Shown piece after piece: positions 1 through 7,934 of a stretch of DNA of 64,000 nucleotides; within the stretch, counting starts at the first letter, position 1, and each line of letters starts with the position of its first letter. The DNA comes from Saccharospirillum sp040881935. Its GTDB lineage: Bacteria; Pseudomonadota; Gammaproteobacteria; Pseudomonadales; Natronospirillaceae. The notes under the pieces were generated by a model. It was not told where the DNA came from. It saw only the letters and a list, made by a program, of their open reading frames with translations, and did not search any database. Location of the stretch: positions 1 through 64,000 of the forward strand of contig NZ_JBBECH010000061.1 of NCBI RefSeq assembly GCF_040881935.1. Direction: 5' to 3'. The translations under genes were made by a program, and so were the position numbers.

Positions 1-1
1 G

Positions 2-304
2 AGAGTATTATTCGTCAGTGTTGACCCCGACCGCGATGACCCGCAGCAACTTGAGGCTTACACCAATATCTTTGGTCCTCAATTTGTTGGCCTTACCGGT
101 ACTCAAAAACAATTGAAAGACTTGACTAAATCTTTTCGTGCCGCCTACGGATATGGTGAACCGGATGATAGCGGATACTACGATGTTTCACACAGCATGG
201 CGCTGTATGGCTTTGATGCAGAAGGGCAGGCACGGGTATTGCTTAAGAATGATGAGGAAGTAGAAGACATTGCCGCCGATATGCGGCAACTACTGGCATT
301 ATGA
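2..304 (+). CDS. SCO1/SenC/PrrC family copper-chaperone protein, C-terminal part (5' end outside window)
   Basis: Partial gene: the reading frame is open from the window edge to a TGA at 302-304, giving about 100 residues. The visible part has the typical second half of the SCO thioredoxin fold: a strand reading VLFVSVDPDRDDPQQL, the GLTG turn, and the conserved histidine in DVSHSMALYGFD, which in SCO1/SenC proteins is a copper ligand together with the CxxxC motif. That CxxxC motif would lie upstream, outside the window. Family proteins deliver copper to cytochrome c oxidase or act in periplasmic thiol/redox control. The family assignment is firm, the exact role is not. Confidence 0.85.
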   Translation, partial: RVLFVSVDPDRDDPQQLEAYTNIFGPQFVGLTGTQKQLKDLTKSFRAAYGYGEPDDSGYYDVSHSMALYGFDAEGQARVLLKNDEEVEDIAADMRQLLAL

Positions 305-670
305 CCTCACACAAGTTCAGTCGGGTTTCAATGCAGTAAATGGCCAGGTAGTTTCAGCGCTACTGACTGCAGAGGCGGGCGACCACCGCCCATATCTGAG
401 TATGGCTGTATAGCTTCATTCATCTCAAGTAGTAGTTGCCAGGTGCAGAATTCACGGCGTTTCCTGTAGTAAGCTTAAGGTAAGGAGCGGGAAACGTGCG
501 CGCCATCCCATTGACCTCAACACTAGGGTGATAGTTCCCCGTTCAAGTGCATCCTCGCTGTCCCTTTCAATGTCACAGGAACGTCGATCGACTTTGTTAA
601 TCTGAAGTAACCGGCTACTGGCAGGTAATACGAAAAGATATTGCCTTGAGGGAGGGTTGACTTCTAATAT
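305..670. other. Gene-poor stretch between SCO1-like gene and cation efflux gene
   Basis: No intact gene seen. On the minus strand, codons from 663 down to 420 form an open frame if one base is removed from the GGG at 526-528 (plus strand); the resulting peptide of about 80 residues (containing VPVTLKGTARMHLNGELSP then SVEVNGMARTFPAPY) looks protein-like, but I do not recognise it. It may be a decayed gene end or chance. Confidence 0.3.
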
Positions 671-694
671 ATAAACATGTATTTATATGTTTGT
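671..694 (+). promoter_or_regulatory. Probable ArsR/SmtB-type zinc operator upstream of the CDF gene
   Basis: Imperfect inverted repeat ATAAACAT-(8 nt)-ATGTTTGT immediately upstream of the efflux gene's ribosome binding site. AT-rich inverted repeats of this spacing are the usual operators of SmtB/CzrA-type repressors, and the second gene of this unit encodes such a repressor. The inference is autoregulated, zinc-induced expression of efflux pump and sensor. Confidence 0.55.
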
Positions 695-714
695 TTTATG
701 TTTAGGAGTTGATG

Positions 715-1650
715 ATGGCTCAGGATCAAGAACACACACACGAGCACTCACATGCACCAACGGTATCCGGCAAGAATGAACACAAGGTTCTGCTGTCTTT
801 CATTCTGATTTTCACGTTTATGATCGTTGAGGTCATTGGCGGTCTGGTCTCCGGGTCCCTGGCACTGCTTGCCGATGCGGGGCACATGCTCACCGATGCG
901 GCAGCACTGGCGCTTGCTTACGTTGCATTCCGGCTTGGGCGAAAAGCGGCAGATTCCAGACGCACCTTTGGTTATTTGCGTTTCGAGGTAATCGCCGGGT
1001 TTATAAACGCGCTCACCTTGTTCGCTATTGTAGTTTGGATTATCAATGAAGCATGGCGGCGGTTTCAGGAACCACATGACATTCTTGCGGGGCCAATGCT
1101 AGGCGTCGCTATTGTAGGCCTGCTTGTCAACATTATTGTATTCTGGATTCTGACTCGCGGCGATAGCGAACACGTCAATATAAAAGGTGCCGCACTGCAT
1201 GTCATGGGTGATCTTCTTGGCTCTGTGGGTGCTATTTCTGCTGCTGTAATCATTTACTACACGGGCTGGTCGCCTATCGATCCGATTCTGTCGGTTGTTG
1301 TGTCTCTTTTGATTTTGCGCAGCGCCTGGCGATTGCTTCGAGAGTCACTTCACATTCTGCTTGAAGGCGCACCAGCAGATGCTGATCCAGCTGCAATAGA
1401 GCGTCATCTCATTCAGTCAGTTGCGGGAGTGGAATCGGTTAGCCATATTCATGTGTGGCTGATAACGTCTGGTAAGGCAATGGCTACCTTGCATGTTCGA
1501 CCCAAGGCCGACTACGATGCCAGCTCTGTGGTCAGCAAGGTGGAACAGGAACTGAAATCCCACTTTGATATTGAACATGTCACAGTGGCAACCGACTGGC
1601 GCTCCAGTAATGAGGATTGTAGCCTGACTCAATCACAAGAAACGGATTGA
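715..1650 (+). CDS. Cation diffusion facilitator (CzcD/ZitB-like zinc exporter)
   Basis: 311 residues; inner-membrane antiporter that exports Zn2+ (possibly Cd2+/Co2+) in exchange for protons. A histidine-rich N-terminus (HTHEHSHAP) precedes about six membrane helices. The metal-site motifs HMLTD (helix II) and HVMGD (helix V) are present, followed by a cytoplasmic C-terminal domain with the HIHVWLI strand. Three start codons lie in tandem (TTG 709, ATG 712, ATG 715); AGGAG at 704-708 is best spaced for ATG 715. The downstream neighbour is an ArsR-family zinc sensor about 50 bp away, so the two probably form one metal-resistance unit. Confidence 0.93.
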   Translation: MAQDQEHTHEHSHAPTVSGKNEHKVLLSFILIFTFMIVEVIGGLVSGSLALLADAGHMLTDAAALALAYVAFRLGRKAADSRRTFGYLRFEVIAGFINALTLFAIVVWIINEAWRRFQEPHDILAGPMLGVAIVGLLVNIIVFWILTRGDSEHVNIKGAALHVMGDLLGSVGAISAAVIIYYTGWSPIDPILSVVVSLLILRSAWRLLRESLHILLEGAPADADPAAIERHLIQSVAGVESVSHIHVWLITSGKAMATLHVRPKADYDASSVVSKVEQELKSHFDIEHVTVATDWRSSNEDCSLTQSQETD

Positions 1651-1702
1651 TGAGGACAAAAAATGCATACCGCGAAACCAGGTTACCTGACAGGTGAGAC
1701 TA

Positions 1703-2017
1703 ATGAGTAATGTGAGAATACCATCGTTGGAGGATGTCACCATACTGGCGGAAACCTTTCGTTTGCTGGGGGATGCCACTCGATTGCGGATTCTGTTGTT
1801 TTGCCTGTCTGGCCCAAAATCTGTAGGAGACATTGTATCAAGCCTTGGGTTTTCGCAAGCACTGGTCAGCCATCACCTGCGGTTGCTTAGAGGGGCGCGA
1901 ATGGTAAAAGGTGAACGCCGGTCAAGGCAGGTGTTCTATTCAGTCGCTGACCAGCATGTGCACGACATATTGGTAGACATGACAACACATATCAATGAAG
2001 AACATTCGGACGAATGA
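1703..2017 (+). CDS. ArsR/SmtB-family transcriptional repressor with alpha-5 zinc site
   Basis: 104 residues. A winged helix-turn-helix of the ArsR family: LGDATRLRILLFCL, then the recognition helix region SQALVSHHLRLLRGARMV. The C-terminal helix has the spacing D-x-H-(10 residues)-H-x-x-E (from DQH to HINE), which is exactly the alpha-5 metal site of SmtB/CzrA, so I predict a Zn(II) sensor that leaves DNA when metal binds. ATG 1703 is preferred over GTG 1694 because AGGTGAG (1692-1698) lies just upstream. It follows the CDF exporter and probably controls it through the palindrome at 671-694. Confidence 0.92.
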   Translation: MSNVRIPSLEDVTILAETFRLLGDATRLRILLFCLSGPKSVGDIVSSLGFSQALVSHHLRLLRGARMVKGERRSRQVFYSVADQHVHDILVDMTTHINEEHSDE

Positions 2018-2257
2018 CTCCATTTTCAGGTGAGTCGTCCATCGTCTGGCGGGAGAGTAGTAGACAAGGAGATGTGGAATCCTGTTGCTTCGGCTGTATG
2101 TTAAACTTTACATTACGCTCATATCGAGTTGAGAGGTTTAGGTAGGATTCCGGAAATAGAAGGCAGTCTGTGCTGGTGCTACCATTGGTGCTATAAATAA
2201 TTTCTTAGGCTTTTAAGTGTCAGAATACAAGGGATATAGGCGGTTATATGAGTCCGG

Positions 2258-2272
2258 CCTCTGGTACCAAAT
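2258..2272 (+). repeat. Direct repeat copy 1, tRNA-Leu 3'-end-like (possible att remnant)
   Basis: CCTCTGGTACCAAAT, identical to 2384-2398. It reads like an acceptor-stem 3' strand plus CCA (GGTACCA is a common leucine tRNA ending) and is followed by an intrinsic terminator, as real tRNA genes are. A matching 5' acceptor strand is not found upstream, so there is no complete tRNA. AGGCGGT also precedes both copies (2238-2244, 2373-2379). Confidence 0.45.
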
Positions 2273-2282
2273 ATTGAAAAAG

Positions 2283-2315
2283 CCCTGTTTATCGAAAGAT
2301 GGTCAGGGTTTTTTT
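2283..2315 (+). terminator. Intrinsic terminator
   Basis: CCCTG (2283-2287) pairs with CAGGG (2304-2308); a nested ATC-GAAA-GAT tetraloop hairpin extends the stem, and seven T residues follow. It lies ten bases after the first tRNA-tail-like repeat. Confidence 0.75.
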
Positions 2316-2383
2316 GTGTCTCCGGTTCAACAGCCGGACTCAACCGGCACATGCCGTCCAGTACGCTGGCCCAGGCGGTCTAA

Positions 2384-2398
2384 CCTCTGGTACCAAAT
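2384..2398 (+). repeat. Direct repeat copy 2, tRNA-Leu 3'-end-like (possible att remnant)
   Basis: Second exact copy of the 15-bp repeat, 126 bp downstream of the first. Paired tRNA 3' ends are typical of attL/attR left by a tyrosine-integrase element, but no integrase gene is seen nearby. Confidence 0.4.
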
Positions 2399-2779
2399 CA
2401 ACGTTCACGAAAGTCCGTAAACGTTCCGTTCTACAGGGCTTTTTTGTGGTGCACCAGGCATGGCGGGTAGCGCCTTGAAGGTGCTGTTCCGGTACAGGTG
2501 TTGCTGGCGATATCGATTGCCGTTGTTCTGTTCTGCAATCTGTATAGTCGTTTTAAAAAGCTATTTGCCGTTTTAAGAGCGTTGGCAATTAAAAAGTTGT
2601 GACCTACATTTGTGCTTGTCGCCTTTTTGGCTAGACTGATTGATTAGGTAACCAGACCACAAAAGTGAGATAAGGGCTGTCAGGGTTTGGCTCTAAGGGT
2701 TGGTTATACCGTGACGAAAGCGTGCGAGTGGTTCAAAAGGCTCGTTTTAAATGGCAGAACAATGATTGTGGGTTCTAAA

Positions 2780-3097
2780 ATGACATTACTTCGTACACTG
2801 TGCATTGCGGGTTCCATTTTATCGTTATCCGTGGCATCTGCTTGGGCTGAAGACATTGAGGCTGGTAAAGCGCGTTATGCAGAAAATTGCAGTAATTGTC
2901 ATGGCCCGGCGGGCCGTGGAATGGCGAGTTATCCCAAAATATCAGGGCGCGATGTGGCTTACTTGGTGGATCGACTGGAGACTTATCGGGCAGGCACTAA
3001 AGTTGGCCCGAACTCAGGCCTCATGATTGCTATGGCTACCGATTTGACTGATGAAGAGATATCGAATCTTGCCGCCTACTTGAATGCTGTCGAATAA
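2780..3097 (+). CDS. Small periplasmic class I cytochrome c
   Basis: 105 residues from ATG 2780. A signal peptide (MTLLRTLCIAGSILSLSVASAWA) precedes a single c-type haem site CSNCH, and a methionine-rich region near the end (GLMIAMATDLTDEEI) supplies the likely axial Met; the C-terminal helix ISNLAAYLNAVE is typical of cytochrome c553/c4-like domains. It carries electrons in the periplasm. An in-frame ATG at 2762 is possible, but the signal peptide begins cleanly at 2780. The following gene is a PQQ-type sugar dehydrogenase; such enzymes pass electrons to small cytochromes, so a redox pair is a reasonable inference. Confidence 0.88.
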   Translation: MTLLRTLCIAGSILSLSVASAWAEDIEAGKARYAENCSNCHGPAGRGMASYPKISGRDVAYLVDRLETYRAGTKVGPNSGLMIAMATDLTDEEISNLAAYLNAVE

Positions 3098-3379
3098 AAG
3101 GCTGGGTTCATTATACCGGGTACAGAGTAGCGCAAGTTCTCAACGCCAGGTATTGGATTACGAGAATCCCGGTGAATCTCTAAGCTGTAGGTTCACTACC
3201 ATAACAGATTCAGAACCTGGTGATTCTAAACTCGTAACACAGATCCCTTATGGACAAGGGTGAAACAGTGATCGGATAAATTACACATTGATTCAATCCG
3301 AGATCTGAGTGAGTGGCTATAAAGGAGTGTTTAACCTGTAATAGACTGGTACAACACAATAATAATAGGAGCGGTATCA

Positions 3380-4660
3380 ATGAAACAGTGTGCAAACATC
3401 CAAATGCTGTCGATAGCTCTACTGGGAGCCGCGACATTATCCGCATCCGCAATCGCTGATGACACCCGGCGCTTTCCGGAGCTTTCTACTTCAACGATTA
3501 TGACAGGCCTGGACAACCCATGGGATATGGCGTTCCTTCAGGATGGCACTTTATTTTACACGGAAAAATGTCGGGGTTTGTCTGTTCGGTTGCCAGATGG
3601 AGCAGTCAATGCGTTACTGGGCATGAAGGACCAAGATGGTTACGCCAGTTCCGGTGATGATCTATTTTGTGAAGGTCAGGCTGGTATGCAGGGAGTCGCG
3701 GTAGATCCTGATTTCAACAGCAATCGATTGCTGTACGTCTATGCCACGTCTGACAAAACGGCCCCTGGGTCCAACCGGGTTTTGCGGATGACCGTCAACG
3801 AAGACTTTACAGACGTGGCGAACCGAACCGACATCATTGAAGACATCCCCTACAAGCCCGAGGCAAGCGATCACCCCTTTGGTGGGCCTGGCGCACACAA
3901 TGGCGGACGCATTCGCTTTAGCCCGGGCGATGGATATTTGTATGTAACAACCGGCGATACTCACAACGGTGAAGTGCCGCAATCCGGCACTTTGTTAGGC
4001 GGTAAGGTTTTACGTGTCGATGGTGACGGCAATGCGGCACCCTTTAATAACAATAATAGAGGCTTCGACCCACGCATTTTCACCTTTGGTCATCGAAATG
4101 TTCAAGGCATCACCTTTGATCCGGTAACCCACCAGCCTGTGATTTCGGAGCATGGTCCATGGCACTCGGATGAAATAACGGCGTTAGTGGCCGGAGGGAA
4201 TGGGGGTTGGGACCCTCGGGCAAACGTCAATGGCCGAGGCGATTGCCCGGATAACTATTGCGGTTATAGCCCCAATCAAATGGAGGGTGTTCCAGCAGCG
4301 AGTCGGGCATCGTTCATGCCAATGACAGATTTCTCAGCCTACCCGGATGCACTGCCACCAGCCTGGAATAATAACGGGTTGTCACAGGGCACGTCGTCTG
4401 CTGAGTTTCTGAAAGGTCATCAGTGGGGCGCCTGGAATGGGCGACTGGTAACTGGTGTCATGGGTATTGGGTTTGGCGGAACACCCGATGGGCAGCGCCT
4501 CGATGTTCTGGATTTAGCCGATGACAATCGCTCTGTAAAATCAGTCTGGAAAATGCCTATCGATATCAGGGCGCGTTTCCGGTCGGTTGTTCAAGGGCCC
4601 GATGGTAATTTGTATACCGCCGTTGACCAAGGCGAGATATATCAAATTCGACCCAATTGA
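3380..4660 (+). CDS. PQQ-dependent sugar dehydrogenase (soluble aldose/GSDH family)
   Basis: 426 residues with a signal peptide (cleavage probably after ASAIA, near residue 26). The mature part is a six-bladed beta-propeller of the glucose/sorbosone dehydrogenase family: LDNPWDMAFLQDGTLFYTEK at the start, GPGAHNGGRIRFSPGDGYLYV with the catalytic-type His, the FGHRNVQG motif, and ISEHGPWHSDEI. It oxidises sugars or related aldoses at the periplasmic face with PQQ and Ca2+. AGGAG (3367-3371) is well spaced from ATG 3380. The unrelated-length loops make the true substrate uncertain. A terminator follows. Confidence 0.88.
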   Translation: MKQCANIQMLSIALLGAATLSASAIADDTRRFPELSTSTIMTGLDNPWDMAFLQDGTLFYTEKCRGLSVRLPDGAVNALLGMKDQDGYASSGDDLFCEGQAGMQGVAVDPDFNSNRLLYVYATSDKTAPGSNRVLRMTVNEDFTDVANRTDIIEDIPYKPEASDHPFGGPGAHNGGRIRFSPGDGYLYVTTGDTHNGEVPQSGTLLGGKVLRVDGDGNAAPFNNNNRGFDPRIFTFGHRNVQGITFDPVTHQPVISEHGPWHSDEITALVAGGNGGWDPRANVNGRGDCPDNYCGYSPNQMEGVPAASRASFMPMTDFSAYPDALPPAWNNNGLSQGTSSAEFLKGHQWGAWNGRLVTGVMGIGFGGTPDGQRLDVLDLADDNRSVKSVWKMPIDIRARFRSVVQGPDGNLYTAVDQGEIYQIRPN

Positions 4661-4680
4661 GGTTTGGAGCTTCGTTAACG

Positions 4681-4717
4681 AACTGCCGTGGCATGTTATC
4701 ACACCACGGTAGTTTTT
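4681..4717 (+). terminator. Intrinsic terminator after the sugar dehydrogenase
   Basis: AACTGCCGTGG (4681-4691) pairs with CCACGGTAGTT (4704-4714) with one G-U pair, followed by a T run. It lies between convergent genes and probably also serves the LysR gene on the other strand. Confidence 0.75.
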
Positions 4718-4818
4718 CTGGAGGGAGATGATTGAGTTTCTCGTGAATTGAGCATAGCCTCTCCAGGCCACTTTGTTCTGATTGTGGGCGCACCCTTTAT
4801 TGGGTTGTCTAAAGTCAT

Positions 4819-5745
4819 TCAGGAATTCAAACGTTCCGCCACCAGATGATCCGGCAACTCAGGCAGCATTTCCTTGAGCAAACTGATTAACCGGTTATTC
4901 GCCCAGTTCTGTTTGTACACCAACCCAAAACGATAATGAAAAGCAGGTTTGAATGGCTTGATCAACAGGTCATCACGCGTTGCCTGGTGGTCGTAGGCGG
5001 TGATGGGGTTGATTAGGGTAATGCCGACGCCGTTGGCGACCAGCGAGCAAATAGAAGCAATATTGGCTTCGGTTTTGCCGGCAATGCGAATGTTATTCTC
5101 CGCTAAATGCAGTAGCAACTGGTCGACCGCAAGATTGGGCTGGTTGGGGATGACCAGATGCTGGCCTTTCAGGTCTTCGGTGGTAATGACGCTGGTTTTG
5201 GCCAGGCTGTGATTTCTGGGCATCAGACAGACCGCTTCGGTTGAGATCAGCTCGTCGACCACCAACGCCTGGCTGGTCACCGGCAGGGTGACGAACCCGA
5301 CATCGAAATAACCGGCTTCAACCGCACGCACTATTTCCGGGCTGGGCATAATATCCAGATAGACGCTGTATTTTGGATTGTCGCTCAGAATGCGGGCGAT
5401 GGTTTTGGGCACATAGGCAAAACCAAGAGCGGGTGCACAGGCGATGCGTATTCGCGACGCGCCAAATTCACGCAGCGCCACAATGCTGTGCTTCATGTTT
5501 TCCAGATTACTCAGTAACCCCAGAATCTCACCATAGAGTTCATCGGCCTCGGGCAGAGCAATCAGCCGTTTTTTGTGCCGCATGAACAGCGCAATGCCAA
5601 TATTTTCTTCCAACTGCGCCAGAGAGCGACTGACACCCGACTGAGTAATGCCCAAATCCTTCGCCGTCCGGGTGGCGGTGCCGGTCTCATAGAGCGTTTT
5701 AAAAATCAGCAGAGATTTCAAAGAGTTAAGGTTTATATCGCTCAT
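4819..5745 (-). CDS. LysR-family regulator of the divergent aminotransferase operon
   Basis: 308 residues. The N-terminal winged HTH is typical (TAKDLGITQSGVSRSLAQLE), followed by a periplasmic-binding-protein-like effector domain from about residue 90. It is transcribed divergently from the catabolic operon beginning at 5902; LysR proteins in this arrangement usually activate the neighbour in response to a pathway intermediate and repress themselves. The 156-bp intergenic space carries a clear sigma-70-like promoter for the operon and a CATTA-AG-TAATG palindrome. The inducer is unknown. Confidence 0.93.
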   Translation of the reverse strand: MSDINLNSLKSLLIFKTLYETGTATRTAKDLGITQSGVSRSLAQLEENIGIALFMRHKKRLIALPEADELYGEILGLLSNLENMKHSIVALREFGASRIRIACAPALGFAYVPKTIARILSDNPKYSVYLDIMPSPEIVRAVEAGYFDVGFVTLPVTSQALVVDELISTEAVCLMPRNHSLAKTSVITTEDLKGQHLVIPNQPNLAVDQLLLHLAENNIRIAGKTEANIASICSLVANGVGITLINPITAYDHQATRDDLLIKPFKPAFHYRFGLVYKQNWANNRLISLLKEMLPELPDHLVAERLNS

Positions 5746-5794
5746 GCTGGCAAGTCTCGCAAGCGTATTTTGGGGCTAAAACATGAGTTTAAGT

Positions 5795-5806
5795 CATTAA
5801 GTAATG
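5795..5806. promoter_or_regulatory. Candidate LysR binding palindrome
   Basis: Perfect 12-bp palindrome CATTAAGTAATG located 15 bp upstream of the -35 element of the operon promoter, the usual place for a LysR recognition site. Assignment rests on position and symmetry only. Confidence 0.45.
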
Positions 5807-5821
5807 AAAAAACATTATGCG

Positions 5822-5851
5822 TTGAAATTAATTTTTAGCTGTTCCTATAAT
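5822..5851 (+). promoter_or_regulatory. Sigma-70-type promoter of the aminotransferase operon
   Basis: -35 TTGAAA (5822-5827) and -10 TATAAT (5846-5851) with an 18-bp spacer; the ATG is about 50 bp downstream of the -10 box. Confidence 0.65.
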
Positions 5852-5901
5852 GCCAATAGATCAAAAAAACGACGCTTTGTTTATTAAGGAAGAGTGAGAC
5901 C

Positions 5902-7236
5902 ATGTCCAGCAATGCTTTGTTTTACCTGACCAGCAATGACATGCCGCTGGTCAGCCACGCTGATGGCATATATATCTGGGATACAGCAGGGCGTCGTTAC
6001 ATTGATGGTTGCTCCGGTGCCATCACCTGCAACATTGGTCACAACCACCCCATTGTAAAACGCGCCATGGTTGAGCAGCTCGATAAAATTGCGTTCAGCT
6101 ATCGTACCCAGTTCGAAAGCCAGGTCGCACTTGATCTGGCAAACAGAATGGTTGATTTAACAGATGGTGATCTGGAAAAAGTCTTCTTTGTCGGCAGTGG
6201 GTCGGAGGCCGTTGAAAGCGCGATCAAGTTGGCCGTCCAATATTTTGTCGCCAGAGAGCAACCAGAGCGTTGCCAGTTTGTCTCGCTGCGTCCTTCGTAT
6301 CACGGTAGCACCCTGGGCGCCCTGGGGCTGACCGGATACGAACCCCTGGAAGCACCCTATCGCTCGATCACGATTGGCTCGGTCAAGGTGCCTTCGCCGG
6401 ATCTGTATCGTTATCACGAAGCGAGTGTTGAAGAACACATTGCCGCCGTGCTGGAACAGACTGAAAGCGCCATTTTGAAGGCAGGCCCGGAGACCATCGC
6501 GGCCATCGCGCTTGAGCCGGTTGGCGGCGCCAGCACGGGTGGCCGTATGGTTACCCGGGCTTATATGGAAGGGTTGCGCGCTCTGTGTAACCGCTATGGT
6601 TGCCTGTTGATCATGGACGAAGTGCTCAGTGGCATGGGCCGCACCGGCGCCTGGTTTGCTTACCAGCATTACGGCGTAGCGCCCGATATTCTGGCACTGG
6701 CGAAGGGCCTGGGCTCCGGCTATTACCCCATTGCTGCCATGATGGCGCGCCAGGAACTGGTCGATGTGGTGAGTCGCAATGGCGGCTTCATGCACGGCCA
6801 TACTTACGCTGGTAACCCTCTCGCCTGCGCCACCGGCCTTGCGGTCATTGAGGTGATGAACTCGGAGCAACTGGTCAGCAATGCCGCCGAACAGGGCGTC
6901 TATTTGCGCCGGCAGCTCGAACAGCTGGCCGAAAAATACGATTGTATTGGTAACGTGCGCGGTATTGGTTTACTGCAAGGTGTAGAGCTGGTGCAAGACA
7001 CCGTCAGTAAACAACCTTTCCCGGCCGCCTTTAACGCCTTCGACAAGTTGACGGCTCTGGCCAAGGCGCGCGGCTTGCTGATTTACCCGAGACGCTGCCT
7101 GAACGGTCTGGAGGGAGATCATGTATTGATCACACCGCCTTTGACGGTGACCGCAGCAGACATCGACGACATTATTGCTCTGCTCGATGACAGCCTGGCT
7201 GACTTTGAACAACTGGCAAGAGAGCGGGCAGCCTGA
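5902..7236 (+). CDS. Class III PLP aminotransferase (acetylornithine/diaminobutyrate type)
   Basis: 444 residues, full length for fold-type I class III aminotransferases. Key features: GSGSEAVESAIKLA for cofactor phosphate binding, YHGSTLGALGLTG, the MDEV aspartate D239 that pairs with the PLP nitrogen, and Lys268 in ALAKGLGSGYYPI as Schiff-base lysine. These enzymes transfer an amino group from an omega- or beta-amino compound to a keto acid. First gene of an operon with CoA-transferase, ABC importer, deacetylase and RidA, so it probably makes the oxo acid that the CoA-transferase activates. The exact substrate cannot be read from sequence. Confidence 0.93.
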   Translation: MSSNALFYLTSNDMPLVSHADGIYIWDTAGRRYIDGCSGAITCNIGHNHPIVKRAMVEQLDKIAFSYRTQFESQVALDLANRMVDLTDGDLEKVFFVGSGSEAVESAIKLAVQYFVAREQPERCQFVSLRPSYHGSTLGALGLTGYEPLEAPYRSITIGSVKVPSPDLYRYHEASVEEHIAAVLEQTESAILKAGPETIAAIALEPVGGASTGGRMVTRAYMEGLRALCNRYGCLLIMDEVLSGMGRTGAWFAYQHYGVAPDILALAKGLGSGYYPIAAMMARQELVDVVSRNGGFMHGHTYAGNPLACATGLAVIEVMNSEQLVSNAAEQGVYLRRQLEQLAEKYDCIGNVRGIGLLQGVELVQDTVSKQPFPAAFNAFDKLTALAKARGLLIYPRRCLNGLEGDHVLITPPLTVTAADIDDIIALLDDSLADFEQLARERAA

Positions 7237-7238
7237 TC

Positions 7239-7934
7239 ATGAAAAAGAACCGCACCCTGGAACAGGCCATTGCCGCCATCCCCTCGGGCGCCGTGGTTAT
7301 GGTGGGTGGTTTCGGCAACCCGGGTACGCCGTTCAGTTTGATCAATGAATTACTGCGCCAGGGGCAGACCGACCTCACGCTTATTAAGAACGATGCCAAC
7401 GAAGCTGGCCACGGCGTGAGCCGACTGATCGAGAATGGTCAGGTACGCCAGTTAATTACCACTCACATTGGCCTGAACAAAGTCGTGATCGACCGGATGA
7501 ACCAGGGCGATATCGACGTGGAATTTCACCCTCAGGGCATACTGGCAGAAAAGATTCGAACGGCGGGGGCCGGCAGCTTTGGTTTCCTGACCGACATCGG
7601 CATCGATTCTGACATTACCCACCCGGAAGATCTGCTCAACTGGCAAGGCCAAACCTACAAGGTGGAAATGGCATTGTCGGCTGATTATGCGCTCATACAT
7701 GCCGCCCAGGCTGACTGGCTGGGCAACCTGGTGTATCAGGGCTCGGCCATCAATTTCAGCCCGTTAATGGCGATGGCGGCGAACCACATTATTGTCGAGA
7801 CACTGGATCTCGGTGCACCGGGCCGATTCAAGCCGGAGCAGGTACACACGCCCGGTGCCTTTGTCGACAGCGTGGTGCCGTTGGAGTCACTCACCTCAGA
7901 CTACGGGGTTCTGGAGCATCATGTCCGCCGCTGA
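7239..7934 (+). CDS. 3-oxoacid CoA-transferase, subunit A (AtoD-like)
   Basis: 231 residues, beginning two bases after the aminotransferase stop. It has the A-subunit glycine-rich start VVMVGGFGNPGTPFSLI, the IGLNKVVIDRM helix and the AADWLGNLVYQGSA-like region (HAAQADWLGNLVYQGSA) of AtoD/ScoA/PcaI subunits. With subunit B it moves CoA from acetyl- or succinyl-CoA to an organic acid. The 14-bp overlap with the B-subunit gene points to tight translational coupling. In this operon it would activate the oxo acid made by transamination. Confidence 0.93.
   Translation: MKKNRTLEQAIAAIPSGAVVMVGGFGNPGTPFSLINELLRQGQTDLTLIKNDANEAGHGVSRLIENGQVRQLITTHIGLNKVVIDRMNQGDIDVEFHPQGILAEKIRTAGAGSFGFLTDIGIDSDITHPEDLLNWQGQTYKVEMALSADYALIHAAQADWLGNLVYQGSAINFSPLMAMAANHIIVETLDLGAPGRFKPEQVHTPGAFVDSVVPLESLTSDYGVLEHHVRR

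Larger units (their letters stand above)
2018..2779. other. Long gene-poor region with terminator and tRNA-tail-like repeats
   Basis: About 760 bp without a convincing gene. It holds two direct repeats that resemble the 3' end of a leucine tRNA gene (2258-2272 and 2384-2398) and an intrinsic terminator right after the first. The 67-codon frame across 2217-2420 contains these signals and is not credible as a protein. The rest is AT-rich and shows no similarity I recognise. Confidence 0.5.

Noticed and set aside
2217..2420. 67-codon frame as a small gene
   Set aside because: It contains an intrinsic terminator and two copies of a tRNA-tail-like repeat.
6157..6870. Long minus-strand open frame (237 codons)
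   Set aside because: It lies wholly opposite the aminotransferase, has no family similarity and no ribosome site; a shadow of GC-rich coding DNA.
7792..7920. Extended N-terminus of CoA-transferase subunit B
   Set aside because: The extra 43 codons overlap subunit A and do not resemble the family; ATG 7921 fits.
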